From: Cladorhizidae sp. MBARI D1340-BT2 | Taxonomy: Eukaryota; Porifera; Demospongiae; Poecilosclerida; Cladorhizidae | Reading direction: 5' to 3' | Assembly (NCBI GenBank): GCA_028752905.1 | Contig: JAQNBH010000004.1 | Span: forward strand, 33,487,189 to 33,551,188 | DNA: 64,000 bases | Shown: positions 21,206 to 33,099 of the stretch, piece by piece | Position numbering within the stretch: position 1 is the stretch's first letter | Layout: every line of letters begins with the position of its first letter | Position numbers and translations under genes: made by a program | The notes under the pieces: generated by a model | What the model was told of the DNA's origin: nothing | The model's input: only the letters and a program-made list of their open reading frames with translations | Database searches by the model: none

Positions 21206-23720
21206 TGCTCCCACTGAAAACTGTACAGATCATTATTGAATAGAAGGCACTGCAATCCAACTATACTGCCCTAGTTTTGGTGAAACTAGTGCAAGTATTT
21301 TCCATGGAACAGCAGTAATATGAGAATGGACTTTGTTTTATCATTGCCACCCCCCATTTCAAAATCCTGATCCTCCACAGATATTATTAGAGTTGGCTAT
21401 GTCTTAAAAAATAAAATGAAGAATAGAAATACATCATGGCTTGTTATGCGTGTTTATAGCTCAGCTGCAACAACTTTCAATCTGGTGGCACATTCAACTA
21501 AAACTCACATTGTCAAGACTAACATCTGACTAGCTGGACTTAGCACTGTAGTTATTTCATTGGTCTGATTGTGTTTTCTTATTTGGTCATGTGAGCTGCA
21601 TGAACACGTAATTATTTAATTGGTCTGTTGTGTTTCATTCCTTATTTGGGTGATGATCTAATAAAAGCTGAAGGCTATCCACCATAATTATTAGACTTGC
21701 TCACCCTGGATATAATTCACTGTGTGTGGTTATTTAAATTAGATTCTAAACTATAAACTTACCAGTGAAGGGGTAGTAGTTTAGATCTCTGGTGGTAGTG
21801 GAGAGAGATTAGGAAGAATCTCAGGAAAGATTAGCCTAACAATTGTCAACATGATGTATAGTCATTAATTGTAGAAACTCTACACTTCTTTACTTAGATG
21901 CTCGAATGCAAAGATAGCAGTACAGCTAGTTTTATTATCTTGTTTAAAAAAACATTTACCAGTTAGTGGGCAATTATTACGAAAGTGATTTTGTTGTTCA
22001 TTGGTGAGTGAAGTGCAGAGTCCAATAAAAATATATATCTGGAATGACTGTCACAGTGAGGAGTGACTACCTGTGCTGCTCAAGTGAGAACTGATTGCAC
22101 AGTTTAATAGCTCCTAATATCAGATCAGCAGAATAAGTCTGCCAGATATAGGACAAACAACAATGCAAGACCATGTAATAAACCACATAACCCCTCAAAA
22201 AAATTACCTCCTACCCGTAGGCCAACATAATAACATTTTCATTCCTGCAGAGATAGGTGAGAATGGACTGATGGACATAATTACTGAGTTCATCAACATA
22301 CTCTAGCTTCTTTTTCACTTGCCACTCAATGCCTAGCATTCATTATAGTGAATGTATTGATTGAGTGAATGCCTGGAGATTCTAAGCTAGCTGTGCGTTA
22401 TGCAAGAGAATGACCCCTTACCAGATACAAGAACAAAACAGTCAAAAATAGGCAAGACCCTGATAACTCCCACAAGCCATACTAAACCACCTCCCATATA
22501 GGTACTCATACTAAAAACAAATATATCTTTACTGGATCTGCAGTTGAGAATGGGCTGCATGACTGTCAGGAAGCTGATAGATATTCTGTTCATCAACACT
22601 ATCTAGTCCAGTCACCACTCAATACATAGTATTCATTACTAGTATTGATAGACCAAATGTCCTGTGAACGTTTATCATCTACATTGGTAAATTCTTGTTT
22701 CAATTTGACCAAGTCAATCCTTTTCTTTTTAAATAAAACATTTCTGTCCAATGTATATATCTGCTTTCCCCCCATACAACTGAACATAGTGACAAATCTC
22801 CTCACAATATATATGCACCAACATTATTATCCAGTGACACACACTTACTTCATGGTGGTAAAGCAAGTTATTATAATAATCATCATCATAATAACAACAA
22901 CATCAACAACAATAAAAACACCAGTAACCACAATAACAAAAACTGCTGCAAAGCCAGCAGTCAAAGTTAAAAGGTTTATTGTATTTGATGTGCTGTTATA
23001 CACATTCCCACATGTAGCTATGTAAGATACTCAACATAATTCCTGCACAGTGATCAATGCACAGTTTTGTGCTGTAGAGTACATGCACAGTGGTGTATTC
23101 AGGGGGCATCTGTGGGTAAGCTCTTCTCTGACTGTCTAACATCATTTCCTTTTGGTTTCAAACTAGGCTACTTTTAAAACAGCATGCAATCCAACTTCAG
23201 GCCTAGTTTTGGTGAAGCTTGTACAAGTATTTTCCATGCAGCAGCCTAGCCTCATGAGCATTGTAATGAGAATGGAATCATTTGCAACCACAATTTAAAA
23301 ATCCTTTATCCACCATGATGCAGTATTAGAATTTGCTATGTTTAAAATATAAATGAAATAAATCAGGGCCTGTACAAATCAGTTACATATGTTTGAGCTC
23401 AGCTGCCTGGTTACAACAACTATCAATCTGTACCAACTGCTGGTATGTTCAACTAAAACTCACATTGTTGATTAGCAACATGATGTATAGTCATTATTTG
23501 TATAATTTTAATAATATTAATACTTCTAACACAATATTATTTTGGTACTATACATTTCATATTTACTTTATTTAAACAGATGTCCAATATATAGATACCA
23601 GTAGAGCTAGTTTTCTTAGCTTGCTTGAACAGACTTTTACCAGATGGTAGGCAATACATTAGGTCTACTGATAAAAATGATTATGAGTTTTACAGCTCAT
23701 AACAGTTGACAATTTCAAAT
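21200..23720 (+). repeat. Diverged internal duplications upstream of the S gene in unit A
   Basis: Two levels are visible. First, 21200-21520 aligns loosely with 23180-23480: both have CCTAGTTTTGGTGAA, then TTTTCCATG, then CAACTAAAACTCACATTGT. Second, 22110-22385 and 22386-22660 are neighbours with the shared pattern GAGAATGG.CTG.ATG, TTCATCAACA and a CACTCAAT...CATT close. The same layout recurs in B, C and D. No conserved ORF is present, and a (CA/AT)-rich ATAATAACAACAACAT patch lies near 22870-22950. These look like flanks of older paralogous copies that have lost their genes. Confidence 0.6.
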
Positions 23721-23843
23721 TTTTATTTTCCTGAAAAAACAAGCAGTTCTTCTAATTTGTGGTTATTATTTGTTGCATTGGTGTTCTACTTCTGTGGGAA
23801 AAAATCTGACCAGAAAAATATTTTTTCTTTCTTCGACATTGTT

Positions 23844-24560
23844 ATGAGTGGAAAACAAGATGAGCAGACATCCCTGGAATCTAGCAACCTAGCTGTGGCT
23901 GATGCAATTACTCTGCCTGAGGTCAACACAGGCGATCCTCCAAGAAAGGATGATCCCAATGTAATTGGCATATACGATTTGATAACTTCAGAACATTTGG
24001 ACTCTAATAAAAGTGAGGCAAGCATTTCAAAGCTGGAAGACTCGGAATTAAGTAAGGATGTCTTTCCAAGGAAAGCAGAAATTTCAGATGAGAGCAGAAA
24101 GTCAAGGGAACCTTTGTCCGAAACAATAGGAAAAAATCCATGTTCTTAAGTTTTCAAAACTTATAAATCTGATCCAGGTGACCATGATGGTAGTGAAGGT
24201 AAAATAGTGAAAGTTTGCCTCTCAACAAAAGAGTTGTGTGTGTTGTTCTCTTTCTAGCAGCTCACTTTATACTCTGTGCAATATTAGCATGTCTCATTTC
24301 TATAGCGTTCATCAGCCTTCACCAGCTTCATTCTGATGTGGCCTCACTCAAGCAGTCAGGACAGAAGAAATTGTAATCAACAGCTTGCAATTCACATGCA
24401 AGAGAGAATAATACCATGCGCAGGACTTCTGTCAACAGCTGGACACCTGTGATTACATCCAAAGTAACATTAGCATGTTAATAACATTGGTTCAAAACAT
24501 AAGTATGGAAGTCATGAATCTTAAACAGAATGTTTGTATTTCAAACTCGTCATGAACGCA
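23844..24560 (+). pseudogene. S gene, unit A: short type II membrane protein, broken
   Basis: The ATG at 23844 (MSGKQDEQTSLESSNLAV) was chosen because MSGKQDEQ is conserved in all three units, while upstream ATGs are not. The acidic, Ser-rich N-terminal part carries IYDLI, a YxxPhi-type tyrosine motif. It is cut by a TAA at 24147-24149, where the sibling copies suggest Tyr. Downstream, in a shifted frame, come a hydrophobic segment (AAHFILCAILACLISIAFI) and a helical stalk (HQLHSDVASLKQSGQKKL) that meets another stop at TAA. A one-base loss near 24212 and these stops make it a pseudogene. The layout resembles the N-terminal half of the FReD receptor without its lectin domain. Its ancestral function is unknown. 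Confidence 0.7.
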
Positions 24561-27500
24561 TTATGTAATGATTGTACAAACTTTACTACATGTAATATAC
24601 TGTGGGGATGAATAATGTGATGTATTGTGAATGATTGTTTACTACATGTCAATATATATACATAAATTTTTTTTTAATGATCTCAATGCAATCATAGGAA
24701 TGCTGAAATGGTTGACATAAAAAACGCTGACTCCCTAACAGTATAAATAGAAGTCTGTTGATTATTGAAGTAGCTAGATATACATGTGTCATTTATGAGA
24801 GCTACTTCAAAACCCATCTCATTCTGCATGACACGCCTAAAAAAACACATTAATTATTTTTCAACTTCGTCTTTCTTTTTACCCTGTGCTTTGCATACAC
24901 AAAGTAGGAATATACTAAATAAGGTACCACTAAAGTGATCTCACTTAGCAGACCATGCTATGCCAGGAAATGGCCAGGACAACTAATTACAAGGATTTGA
25001 ACTCTTACTGAGCACCAACACAGGGTGCATTTCAATATGTGTGACACACAATTCATTTTAGCACCTGCCTTGCAAGGTGCCAGATAAACATCAAAATTGT
25101 TGGTTCATGAGACCTGTTCCCAGTGTACTATTTAGTAAAGGGTCTGTCTATGTGAGACTATTACTACTAACTCTATGGCGTATAACTATCCTGAGTGCTA
25201 AAGTTCTACAGAGGATGTAGGCAAGTAAGCACTAGTGCCATAGATGGCCATCTGTTTGAGCCATGGTGCAGAAAGTGGAGTTGCATGTGTTGCTTGAAAA
25301 TACAATCATCGCTTCAACGAAGAAGACTTTAACGACACCATAATTCACTAGAAACATGAATGACAAGACAAAAGGCTATTCTACGATGGCATATTCAACC
25401 CCAACTCTGTCAGCAGGTCACCCTCTCTGAATGTACAACCAACATATTTTACTATGATGTCACCAGCTGACTGGTTTTTCCTTTCCGCCCTGTTTTTCAC
25501 TTCTATATAATTATGGTAATCTGCAAGCTCTTTTGGTTACCATGGCATAATAAATAGAAAAAGTTATCATGGTGTCCTTCAGTACACATACATATATGCA
25601 TGTATGCACACACAGAGATAAATATCATAAAACAAACTATACTGGATAAAAAAATATGGAAGATTTTATTTTGATTATAGCTTTTTGGCTTTTTTGCCAA
25701 CAACTTGAAAGGAAACAAGAATGTACCATGTAGACCACAAACATTTAGAGGAACTTTTACCGTTTAAATTTTTAAGCCAAATACAAGTTATAAAACAGTG
25801 GTTTTAACTCAAATAGCACTTCCAGATCCTGTTAAGGCATTAAACTGCCTGACATAAGTAAGTTAAAAGCATGAAATTTGTCTTCCTAGATTACTTTCTT
25901 CCACCCCCATAATTCAAGTACAAAAAGCCCATTCATGCTCTGATAACAGACGGCTCCAGTTGCTATACATTACTAACGTGTTTCTTGATTGAGTGAAACA
26001 TGAAAATGGGTGCATTCAACATGCTCATGTGGAGTGAGCATGAGCTAATTCGCAGCTGCTTCTTTTTTCCATGCAAGTAATTGAAAAGTTAGTTGACTTA
26101 CGAAGAAGCTACTCTCATGTAAAGTCACCTGCAAATAAGTTTGTTGATGCAGTCAAGCCAGCTCACATGCTATGCAGATGATAACTGAGCATTGGTTTAC
26201 TGATGAGAGAATTTTCTTATTCAAACAAAAATTAAGTGAAAGTAAACATTGTTACTGTGACATATATTGTGTATACTTTAGCAATAGAAGGACATCTGCT
26301 GTGTTGGTAGGTTCTGTAGTTATCATGTGCAACTATTACCAAGCCCTTGAAGGAGGCTGTAGATAATTATCTACTAACATTAAAATTCTAATAACAAAAG
26401 AAACAACAAATAGTTATGACATGTGATGACTTGCATGCTGTAGTGTGCAACAAGAAGAAGCAGTTAGAAAAAGTGTTTAAAAGGTGCCACCAATGCTGTG
26501 GTTCTTGTTTTTCTCTGCTGTTCACCATTTATATATATATATATAGTTCCCTAGTAGACAAGGCACCGTGATTTTACTTCTACTACTTTACAAGTTCTAT
26601 AGATGTCCTCTCCTCACACTATTAAAAATAATAGGCTTGTATATTTGTCTTCCAATCAGCTATCTAATACATGAAGAGAGGCTGAAGTCATCATTTAGGA
26701 TACAAAGATTTAGCCAAAGTAAATTTTATATGTTTTGTCCACCATTGTCACAAAATACTACTGGTACTCTACTCCTCAACATGGCATTGTTATGAAAACT
26801 CCCCCACTGAGTGTACGCTCATTCATTAATGCATGGGTCACTTGCCTTAAATAAGGTGGGCTTATGTAAAGCAGGAACGTTCATCACAGTTTGGAGAAAG
26901 ATAAAAAAACAGCTGCAGATTCGAATCTATAGAAAACTGGGCTGTAATGGTGAAAACTGGCTGCATGGTTAATCAAATGCTGGAGTCTCATTCTGACATA
27001 GCTACTCAATAGGTCAACATATATATCCATTGAGGTGGGATATACAATTTTTGTCATAATGATACAGAGACTATTATCAAATCTTGGTAAGTTAAACACA
27101 CATCCTGCCTTTCTCTACAGACAGATTGAATTGGTTACACAGTTGGCATGTATAGAAAGGATAAGTGATGCATAAGTAATGGAGAGCACACTGAACACAC
27201 TAAACAGCTGAACACACCAAGTGGCAAACTAATGCTTTAACAAGTTTTTGCCAGCATCTGCATGATCTTCCCTTTAGTATTATGAGAATTCCTGCAGAAA
27301 ACACTGCCTGATGACCTCACTCTTAATGTCTGTCTTCAAGGGAATGTGATTTCATACACTCTTACAAAACCAGCCACAATCCCACATGTAAATTCAGGTT
27401 TGGAAATATCCATCACATTATTTTGTAGGGCATTAGATTATTTAACCTTGTAACAGCTTGGAATCTGTATAACTTCTTAGTTTTTCCCCATATCACAATC

Positions 27501-28094
27501 TAATTATTGCAAACCATGATGACATCAATAGTGTGCAGGTTGTATATAGTAGGCCTTCAGCTATACTAGGGCTAGGACAATCATTAGAGCAAAGCTAAGT
27601 TTTAATAATTGATTTTTAATCTAATTATTTTTTAGTCCTCTATGTCCTCATTATATCTTCACTCGACACTCAATGCCAAACATCTTTACTAGTAAAAGTA
27701 CATGGTCAGAAGACAATGTTAACACTGGAGTTGCAGAGGCTCAGACTCAGGCATTGGTGTTTGACTGGAGCAACTCTCCACATTGAAGTCATTCTAGTTG
27801 GTGTAATCCACTTCCCTCTCTGGCTCTGGGCACCAGTTATGTTCATTATTTGAATGTACTGTACATGGACCTTTTATCTAAAAACATGTTTACTACATTC
27901 TCTGTTAGGATAATGAATTTGCACTCACCCACACATGCTCAAGTGCACCAGCTGTTCATGTTGATGTTTGTTGTATAACTTGCAATAGATTATATCTCCA
28001 ATTTCTCTCCTTATTTATATAATAATTGCTTTCTGTACTCTGTATTATTATGCTCAGTATTACCATATAGTTATCAGGCTTTAATGCACGCATT
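24561..28094. other. Noncoding interior of unit A
   Basis: A/T-rich DNA shared with B (38620-40384) and C (49343-51900), with several indels. I see no conserved reading frame. A (TA)n run lies near 26530-26545. From about 27840 the sequence resembles the 5' flank of the FReD receptor (29440 onward), so the FReD pseudogene copy begins with its promoter region. Confidence 0.5.
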
Positions 28095-28735
28095 TAAAAT
28101 GTCAAAACTCACATCATTATTAAAGTAAATAAGAGTATTACACACAGAGGAGACAGATAATATGGAATTACAATTATCAAAAGGCAGACAAAAACAACAG
28201 AATTGTGTTCATGCAAGTATGAGTGGGTTTTTGTCTCCGATACTTCTTGTATATAGCAGAAATCAAATTCAGATATGATATCGCTGCACCAACACACACA
28301 CACATAAGCACACACTAAACATAATCTCTATAAACAGAAGTACAGTATTTATTAGCAGGTTGCACAGCATAAATTTGGCCATCTCATTTCAGGGTAACCA
28401 CACCTTTTTGAACTTTTCCCTTCTACTAAGGAAATGAGAACAACCTCAAGAATAATCTGGACATTATTTTGCCATCTGCTTTCTCTGCTACAATTCTCCT
28501 GTTTGCTCCATCCTCTCCCTCAGGCTACTACTGGATCAGATCCTCCAATGGCTCTGCTTGTCTGTGGGTACTGTGACATGACGAGGTCATGTGGTAATAT
28601 CACTGGAGGCTGGATGAGAGTAGCTGAACTGGTCATGAGAGATAACACTACCCAGTGTACTATAACGAATTTAAGTCAACTTACAAAGTTTTATACAAAG
28701 GACTTCTGAAGTCTCAACTCATGATGATGCAGCTG
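28095..28735 (+). pseudogene. Truncated FReD receptor pseudogene, unit A
   Basis: The left part (28095-28230) matches the 5' flank and start codon of the full gene (AATTGTGTT.CTGCAAGTATGAGTG). The cytoplasmic tail and membrane helix are missing. A piece of the stalk start (TCAAATTCAGATATGATATC) is followed by a CA-rich stretch. The FReD start survives at 28490-28670, with YCDMTRSCGNITGGWMRVAE (two neighbouring pieces differ slightly in frame) and RDNTTQCTI. The rest of the FReD is absent. The same deletion structure is in B and C, so it arose before the tandem duplication. Confidence 0.75.
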
Positions 28736-29688
28736 GCACGAGATATGGAAACAAGTCCACAGACATTATTTCATTGATGATCAAAATGTTGATAGATAAA
28801 TTTCAACTTGATTATCTAGGAAGTCATTAATTGTTGCTTATTTATTTGTTAGGAGGAAGCAACTTTTCCTCTATGGTTGTCCACCTGACCCTTAGTTTGT
28901 GGGTGCTACAGAACAGCTAGTTAGGGGCACAATCCACCTTCAGCAATACTTTACCGAAGCTGGTTGTTAATGCATATAATTGATAAAACTTCACAGAAAG
29001 AAAACACTTTGACTCATTAGACATTAATTAACTAATCTGAATTTCAGCATGCATATAAAAAACACACACACACATATCAAACATACCAAGGCCTTATGTC
29101 CTAATCCAGTAGTTTCCTCTCCCCTGTCTAGCACACATGGCCATAGAGATTGCATCAGCATTATCATTTTCTTTGCCTGGCCTGTAAAAGGGGTGCAATG
29201 TGAGGCTCCATCTGGCCAAACCAACATTAGATTTAGACAATCAAAGCATGTCTTGAAATGATATCGTGGTGAAGGGCTGACCTAAAGTGAAACTTGAAAA
29301 AGCAAATTTGTACTAGCTATCTCATAATTTGTGTTGGTTGGGGTATATTTTTTTGCCTGAGTATCCATTCCATGCTGGCTATGACTGCTGGCTATAGCAA
29401 TAGGCAGTATTACCAAGTTTTGTTGTTATTTGATGTGTACTGTACATAGATTTTTTTTTAACTAAAAACATGTTTACTGCATACTTCTGATAGTTTAATG
29501 TGTTTACACTCTCCCACACATGGTCATGTGCACTAGCAGTTTGTGTTGATGTTTGCTGTATAACTTTCAGTACAAACATAATCTCAACTTTCATTGTAAC
29601 AGTATAGCTGCATTTATCAGCATTACAATAGGCTTTACTTGCACACATTTAAAATGTCAAGACTTATGACATCATTCAAGTAGAGTAA
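28736..29688. other. Noncoding DNA 5' of the FReD receptor, unit A
   Basis: It contains a conserved block (28900-29300) shared with B and C, including the site where a hAT element inserted in C (CTAGTTAGGGGCACAATCC near 28917-28935). No ORF is conserved. The last 250 bases form the proximal 5' flank of the receptor gene. Confidence 0.5.
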
Positions 29689-29697
29689 TATATAAAG
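29689..29697 (+). promoter_or_regulatory. Putative TATA box of the FReD receptor, unit A
   Basis: TATATAAAG lies 80 bases before the ATG at 29769. The identical sequence at the identical distance precedes the unit B gene. The unit C copy has lost it together with the start codon. Confidence 0.55.
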
Positions 29698-29768
29698 AAG
29701 ACGACACAAGTATTAGAATACCATTTATCGATCACACAGAAACCAGCAAGAATTGTGTTCCTGCAAGT

Positions 29769-31349
29769 ATGAGTGCAAACATGGTCACTGTTACTTCAGC
29801 CACTTGTGATCCAGCATACTTCACAAAGAAGAAGAAAACTAAGAAACTTTGTGTTCCAGAGGAGGTCCAGGAATCTGATTCTGCTATTCCTCTCTATGCT
29901 GTGGTTGAAAAGAACAAATCATCCACTGTCAAACGAGAGAAAAAACTTGACAATTCCAATGACTTGAAGGTCCAGGAACCTGATTCTGCTATTCCTCTCT
30001 ATGCTGTGGTTGAAAAGAACAAATCATCCATTGCCAAACGAGAAAAAAAACTTGAAGATGCCAAAGACTCGAAGGTCCAGGAATCTGACCCTGCTATTCC
30101 TCTGTGTGCTGAGCTTGAAAAGACAACAACATCCATTGCCACTCCAGAAACAAAATTTGAATACACTCATTATTATACTGACTTGGCAAAAAATGAAATC
30201 ACAACAAATGAAGAACCAGTTCCTTCATCCACCAGCAACTTGTCTGCAAAAGTTTCGCAGCAAAGTAAGGAGAGGAGTAAGTCTGAAGGCACTGCAAGAG
30301 CAAGGAGATTAGTATGCTGGGCTTTGCTGGTGGTAGTGGCTGCTCTGGTAGTGACTGCAGTAATTGCATGCCTGGTGTTAATATTTGTAGAAGTATCAGC
30401 ACTCAAGTCAGATTTGCAGCAACACATGCAGCAGATAAACATCGCTTCTATGAACAGAAGTAAAGCATTGGCTAGCATGTTTCAGAGCCAAAACATGGCT
30501 ATTGAAAGGATACAGTCTCAGGATAACAACACACTTCTGAACATGCTACTTCTACAAGAGAAAATCAAGAGTGATACTCAAGTTTTGCTCACCAGTTTGC
30601 AAAATATTGGACAATATACATTTCCTGCTGCTTCCTGTTCTACAATTCTCCTGTTTGCTCCATCCTCTACCTCAGGCTACTACTGGATCAGGTCCTCCAA
30701 TGGCTCTGCTGTCCGTGGGTACTGTGACATGACCAGGTCATGTGGTAATATCACTGGAGGGTGGATGAGAGTAGCTAAACTGGACATGAGAGACAACACT
30801 AGCCAATGTACTATAAATCTCATGCCATCACCCACAGCCAACACACGCACTTGCATACAAAAGACTTCTGCAGCAGCCTGCACTTCAATTTACTATCCTT
30901 CAAACACTCATTATTCTCAAGTTTGTGGGATGATAAAAGCATATCAAGTTGGGTCTCTTGATGGGTTCGGGAGCTATAAGGGAAGTAGACCAAATCCTCC
31001 CACTAATATTAGCACTAACTATGTAGATGGTGTGAGTATGACTCATGGGAAGAACTCCAGGCAGCACATCTGGACATTTGCTGCTGGTCCTTGTCCATGT
31101 ATAGGAAACAGACCATCATTTGTGGCTAATGATTTCTTTTGTGGTGGAGTTGGAGCTGAGCAATGTGGAACATGTAGTGGAGCAGTTCTTTGGGATAGAA
31201 ATAATTGCACAACACAAAACACTCCTCCATGGTTCTACAAGCAGCTGCCACATCCCACCACTGATGATATAGAGATGAGGGTGTGTCGTGATCAACAGAG
31301 AAATGATGAAGATATTGCCATTGAAGTAATAGAGTTTTATATTCAGTAA
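29769..31349 (+). CDS. Type II membrane receptor with tandem Tyr-motif tail and C-terminal FReD, unit A
   Basis: An intronless 526-residue protein. Residues 1-180 are a hydrophilic, predicted cytoplasmic tail. They include three imperfect repeats of about 35 residues built around AIPLYAVVEKNKSS, with two YAVV (YxxPhi) motifs. In the third repeat the Tyr is Cys (LCAEL). A single membrane helix follows (about 181-206, WALLVVVAALVVTAVIACLV), preceded by Arg residues as expected for a type II orientation. A helical stalk (about 208-280) has NxS/T sequons. From about 287 a fibrinogen-related domain starts with SCSTILLF, SGYYWIRSSNG, YCDMTRSCG and GGWMRVA, and ends with PPWFYKQLP, DDIEMRVC and EDIAIEVIEFYIQ. 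The second half is more like the divergent sponge form than vertebrate fibrinogen. I infer a lectin-like cell-surface receptor. The ligand is unknown. Confidence 0.85.
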   Translation: MSANMVTVTSATCDPAYFTKKKKTKKLCVPEEVQESDSAIPLYAVVEKNKSSTVKREKKLDNSNDLKVQEPDSAIPLYAVVEKNKSSIAKREKKLEDAKDSKVQESDPAIPLCAELEKTTTSIATPETKFEYTHYYTDLAKNEITTNEEPVPSSTSNLSAKVSQQSKERSKSEGTARARRLVCWALLVVVAALVVTAVIACLVLIFVEVSALKSDLQQHMQQINIASMNRSKALASMFQSQNMAIERIQSQDNNTLLNMLLLQEKIKSDTQVLLTSLQNIGQYTFPAASCSTILLFAPSSTSGYYWIRSSNGSAVRGYCDMTRSCGNITGGWMRVAKLDMRDNTSQCTINLMPSPTANTRTCIQKTSAAACTSIYYPSNTHYSQVCGMIKAYQVGSLDGFGSYKGSRPNPPTNISTNYVDGVSMTHGKNSRQHIWTFAAGPCPCIGNRPSFVANDFFCGGVGAEQCGTCSGAVLWDRNNCTTQNTPPWFYKQLPHPTTDDIEMRVCRDQQRNDEDIAIEVIEFYIQ

Positions 31350-33099
31350 ATTCCAACTTTTAATGTGTCAACCAGTTAGTACTACTAAATATGTATTCAA
31401 ATGAGCTGTGTTATATACCCTAACATGCTTCTTGTTCCCACAAATATTGTGTTATTGTGTATCTCACCACATTGTAATGCTGAAAATGCTGATGCAATGG
31501 GGAATCAATATGACATGTTTTGCCATTATGTAACTACTATTTTTGATTACCAACCCACCAAACTTTTCCGAACTATCAACTCCTCCATCCACAGACAACA
31601 GACAATAAATATAAATTCGAAACTGCATCAACTCGAATCAAGACAAAACTTGGCTATTTCTAGCTAAGTCTCTGAGACAGTCTATGAATACCATTACTAT
31701 CATGTGTTAGCTCTATCTATAGCTAGCTCACTCTACATTAAAAATAATCGTGTTAAAAAAATCTACCATAATAATAGTTCTTGGAATCATCCATATCCAG
31801 AAGCTTTATCAGGCTCAGGTAAAGCTTCTACACACAATCTGTCCACGGTTCTATAGAGTTAATAGTTTACAAAAAATGGATGGTGAATTTTGTTCTGACT
31901 TAGCCACTCTATTCATCAACACACTCTAGCTATGGACATGTTTGATAAACTGGAAATGATTGTCACTGATATAGTTTTTGTTGTTGCTAGCAGAAATAAT
32001 CATCACAGCCAATATTGAGCATATCTGAGCTGGTACTCTTCAATACTTTGCACCAGTTAGGAAAGAGTAAGGAATAATCTACTCTCAGATACTCCAATCC
32101 AATCTGATGACATCAATAATTGATAGACCTGAAGCTATGCTAGGAGTATACAGGACAATACTTACAGCAATGCGATCTAAAATACTGGAATTTCAAATCA
32201 ATGTTTTATATTTTTATTGCACTTGCACTGGCCAACAATGCCTCACATTCATTACTAATAGAGAATATATTAGCTCTCTGGTTGCTTGACTGCAACTATC
32301 CTGTGCAGACTGCAATGAAAAAATAACAATAAAACATCTACAAGACTATACTATGTGTATCTAACTTGTTCTGTACAAAAATACAAGGAGGCGCACCATT
32401 TGGAATTATTAGCAAGCTAATTGAGCCCTCACAGGGGAGTAGGAAGGAATACTTGGTATTGCCACACATAGTGTGGCTAGTGCAGAGTGTGGTGGTACTA
32501 TTTCCCCCAAATTGAAGACCAGGTTTATAACCCAGCTAAACTCATTTTGGCAGCTTCTTAGTATCCTAAATGGTGGTGTAATCCGATCTTAACCTCCAAA
32601 GCACTTCAAGTGAGCTTTCATTCCGTCACTATGTTAGTAAACCATCATTGCACCAAAACTGTTAAAAACCTTTTAAGTTAATCTTCAGAGTCTTGTATTG
32701 GTAAGTAGCACTCACTGTATTGGTTTGATGTAGTCAAAAAGTTTATATCTGTGAAGCTTATTCAAACTAGCAAAAAAACAAGTAATAAAAATTAGTTGTT
32801 AGTGTGCATATGTCTTGTGTGTATATGTTGTTATAATTATGCCATGTGAGTACAGGCAGTCAGGGTAGAGTTTAGCTGCAGATTTAGTTTCAGTTTTAAG
32901 TGAGTTTCTCTTTTAGAGTCAATGCTTCTGTTTATGCTGTACATAATTATCTTTACTTATTACCTTTTATTGTTAACATTAATAAGTTTAATAACTTATA
33001 CTATTTTGTTGCATGGTGGTAGGCTCTTGTATAACTTGGTGGTAAGTCTACAGTTGCTTCAAGATTTAAAAAAAGAGAGACAGTTTATATGTCGACGAC
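31350..33099. other. 3' flank of the FReD receptor, unit A
   Basis: Noncoding DNA shared with B (43513-45229) and C (55937-57684). It includes the probable polyadenylation signal at 31604 and A/T-rich sequence with CTATCTATAGCTAGCT near 31710. The part from about 32840 (GCCATGTGAGTACAGGCAGT, CAGGGTAGAGTTTAGCTGC) directly precedes the gypsy gag remnant and may be that element's leader. Confidence 0.45.
31604..31609 (+). promoter_or_regulatory. Putative polyadenylation signal of the unit A receptor
   Basis: AATAAA lies about 255 bases after the stop codon. A matching AATAAA follows the unit B gene at 43736. Confidence 0.4.

Noticed and set aside
22387..22805. Minus-strand ORFs of about 70 aa in the unit interior
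   Set aside because: Not preserved as open frames in the other units (the match at 36456 has a different frame and length). Shadow ORFs in duplicated noncoding DNA.
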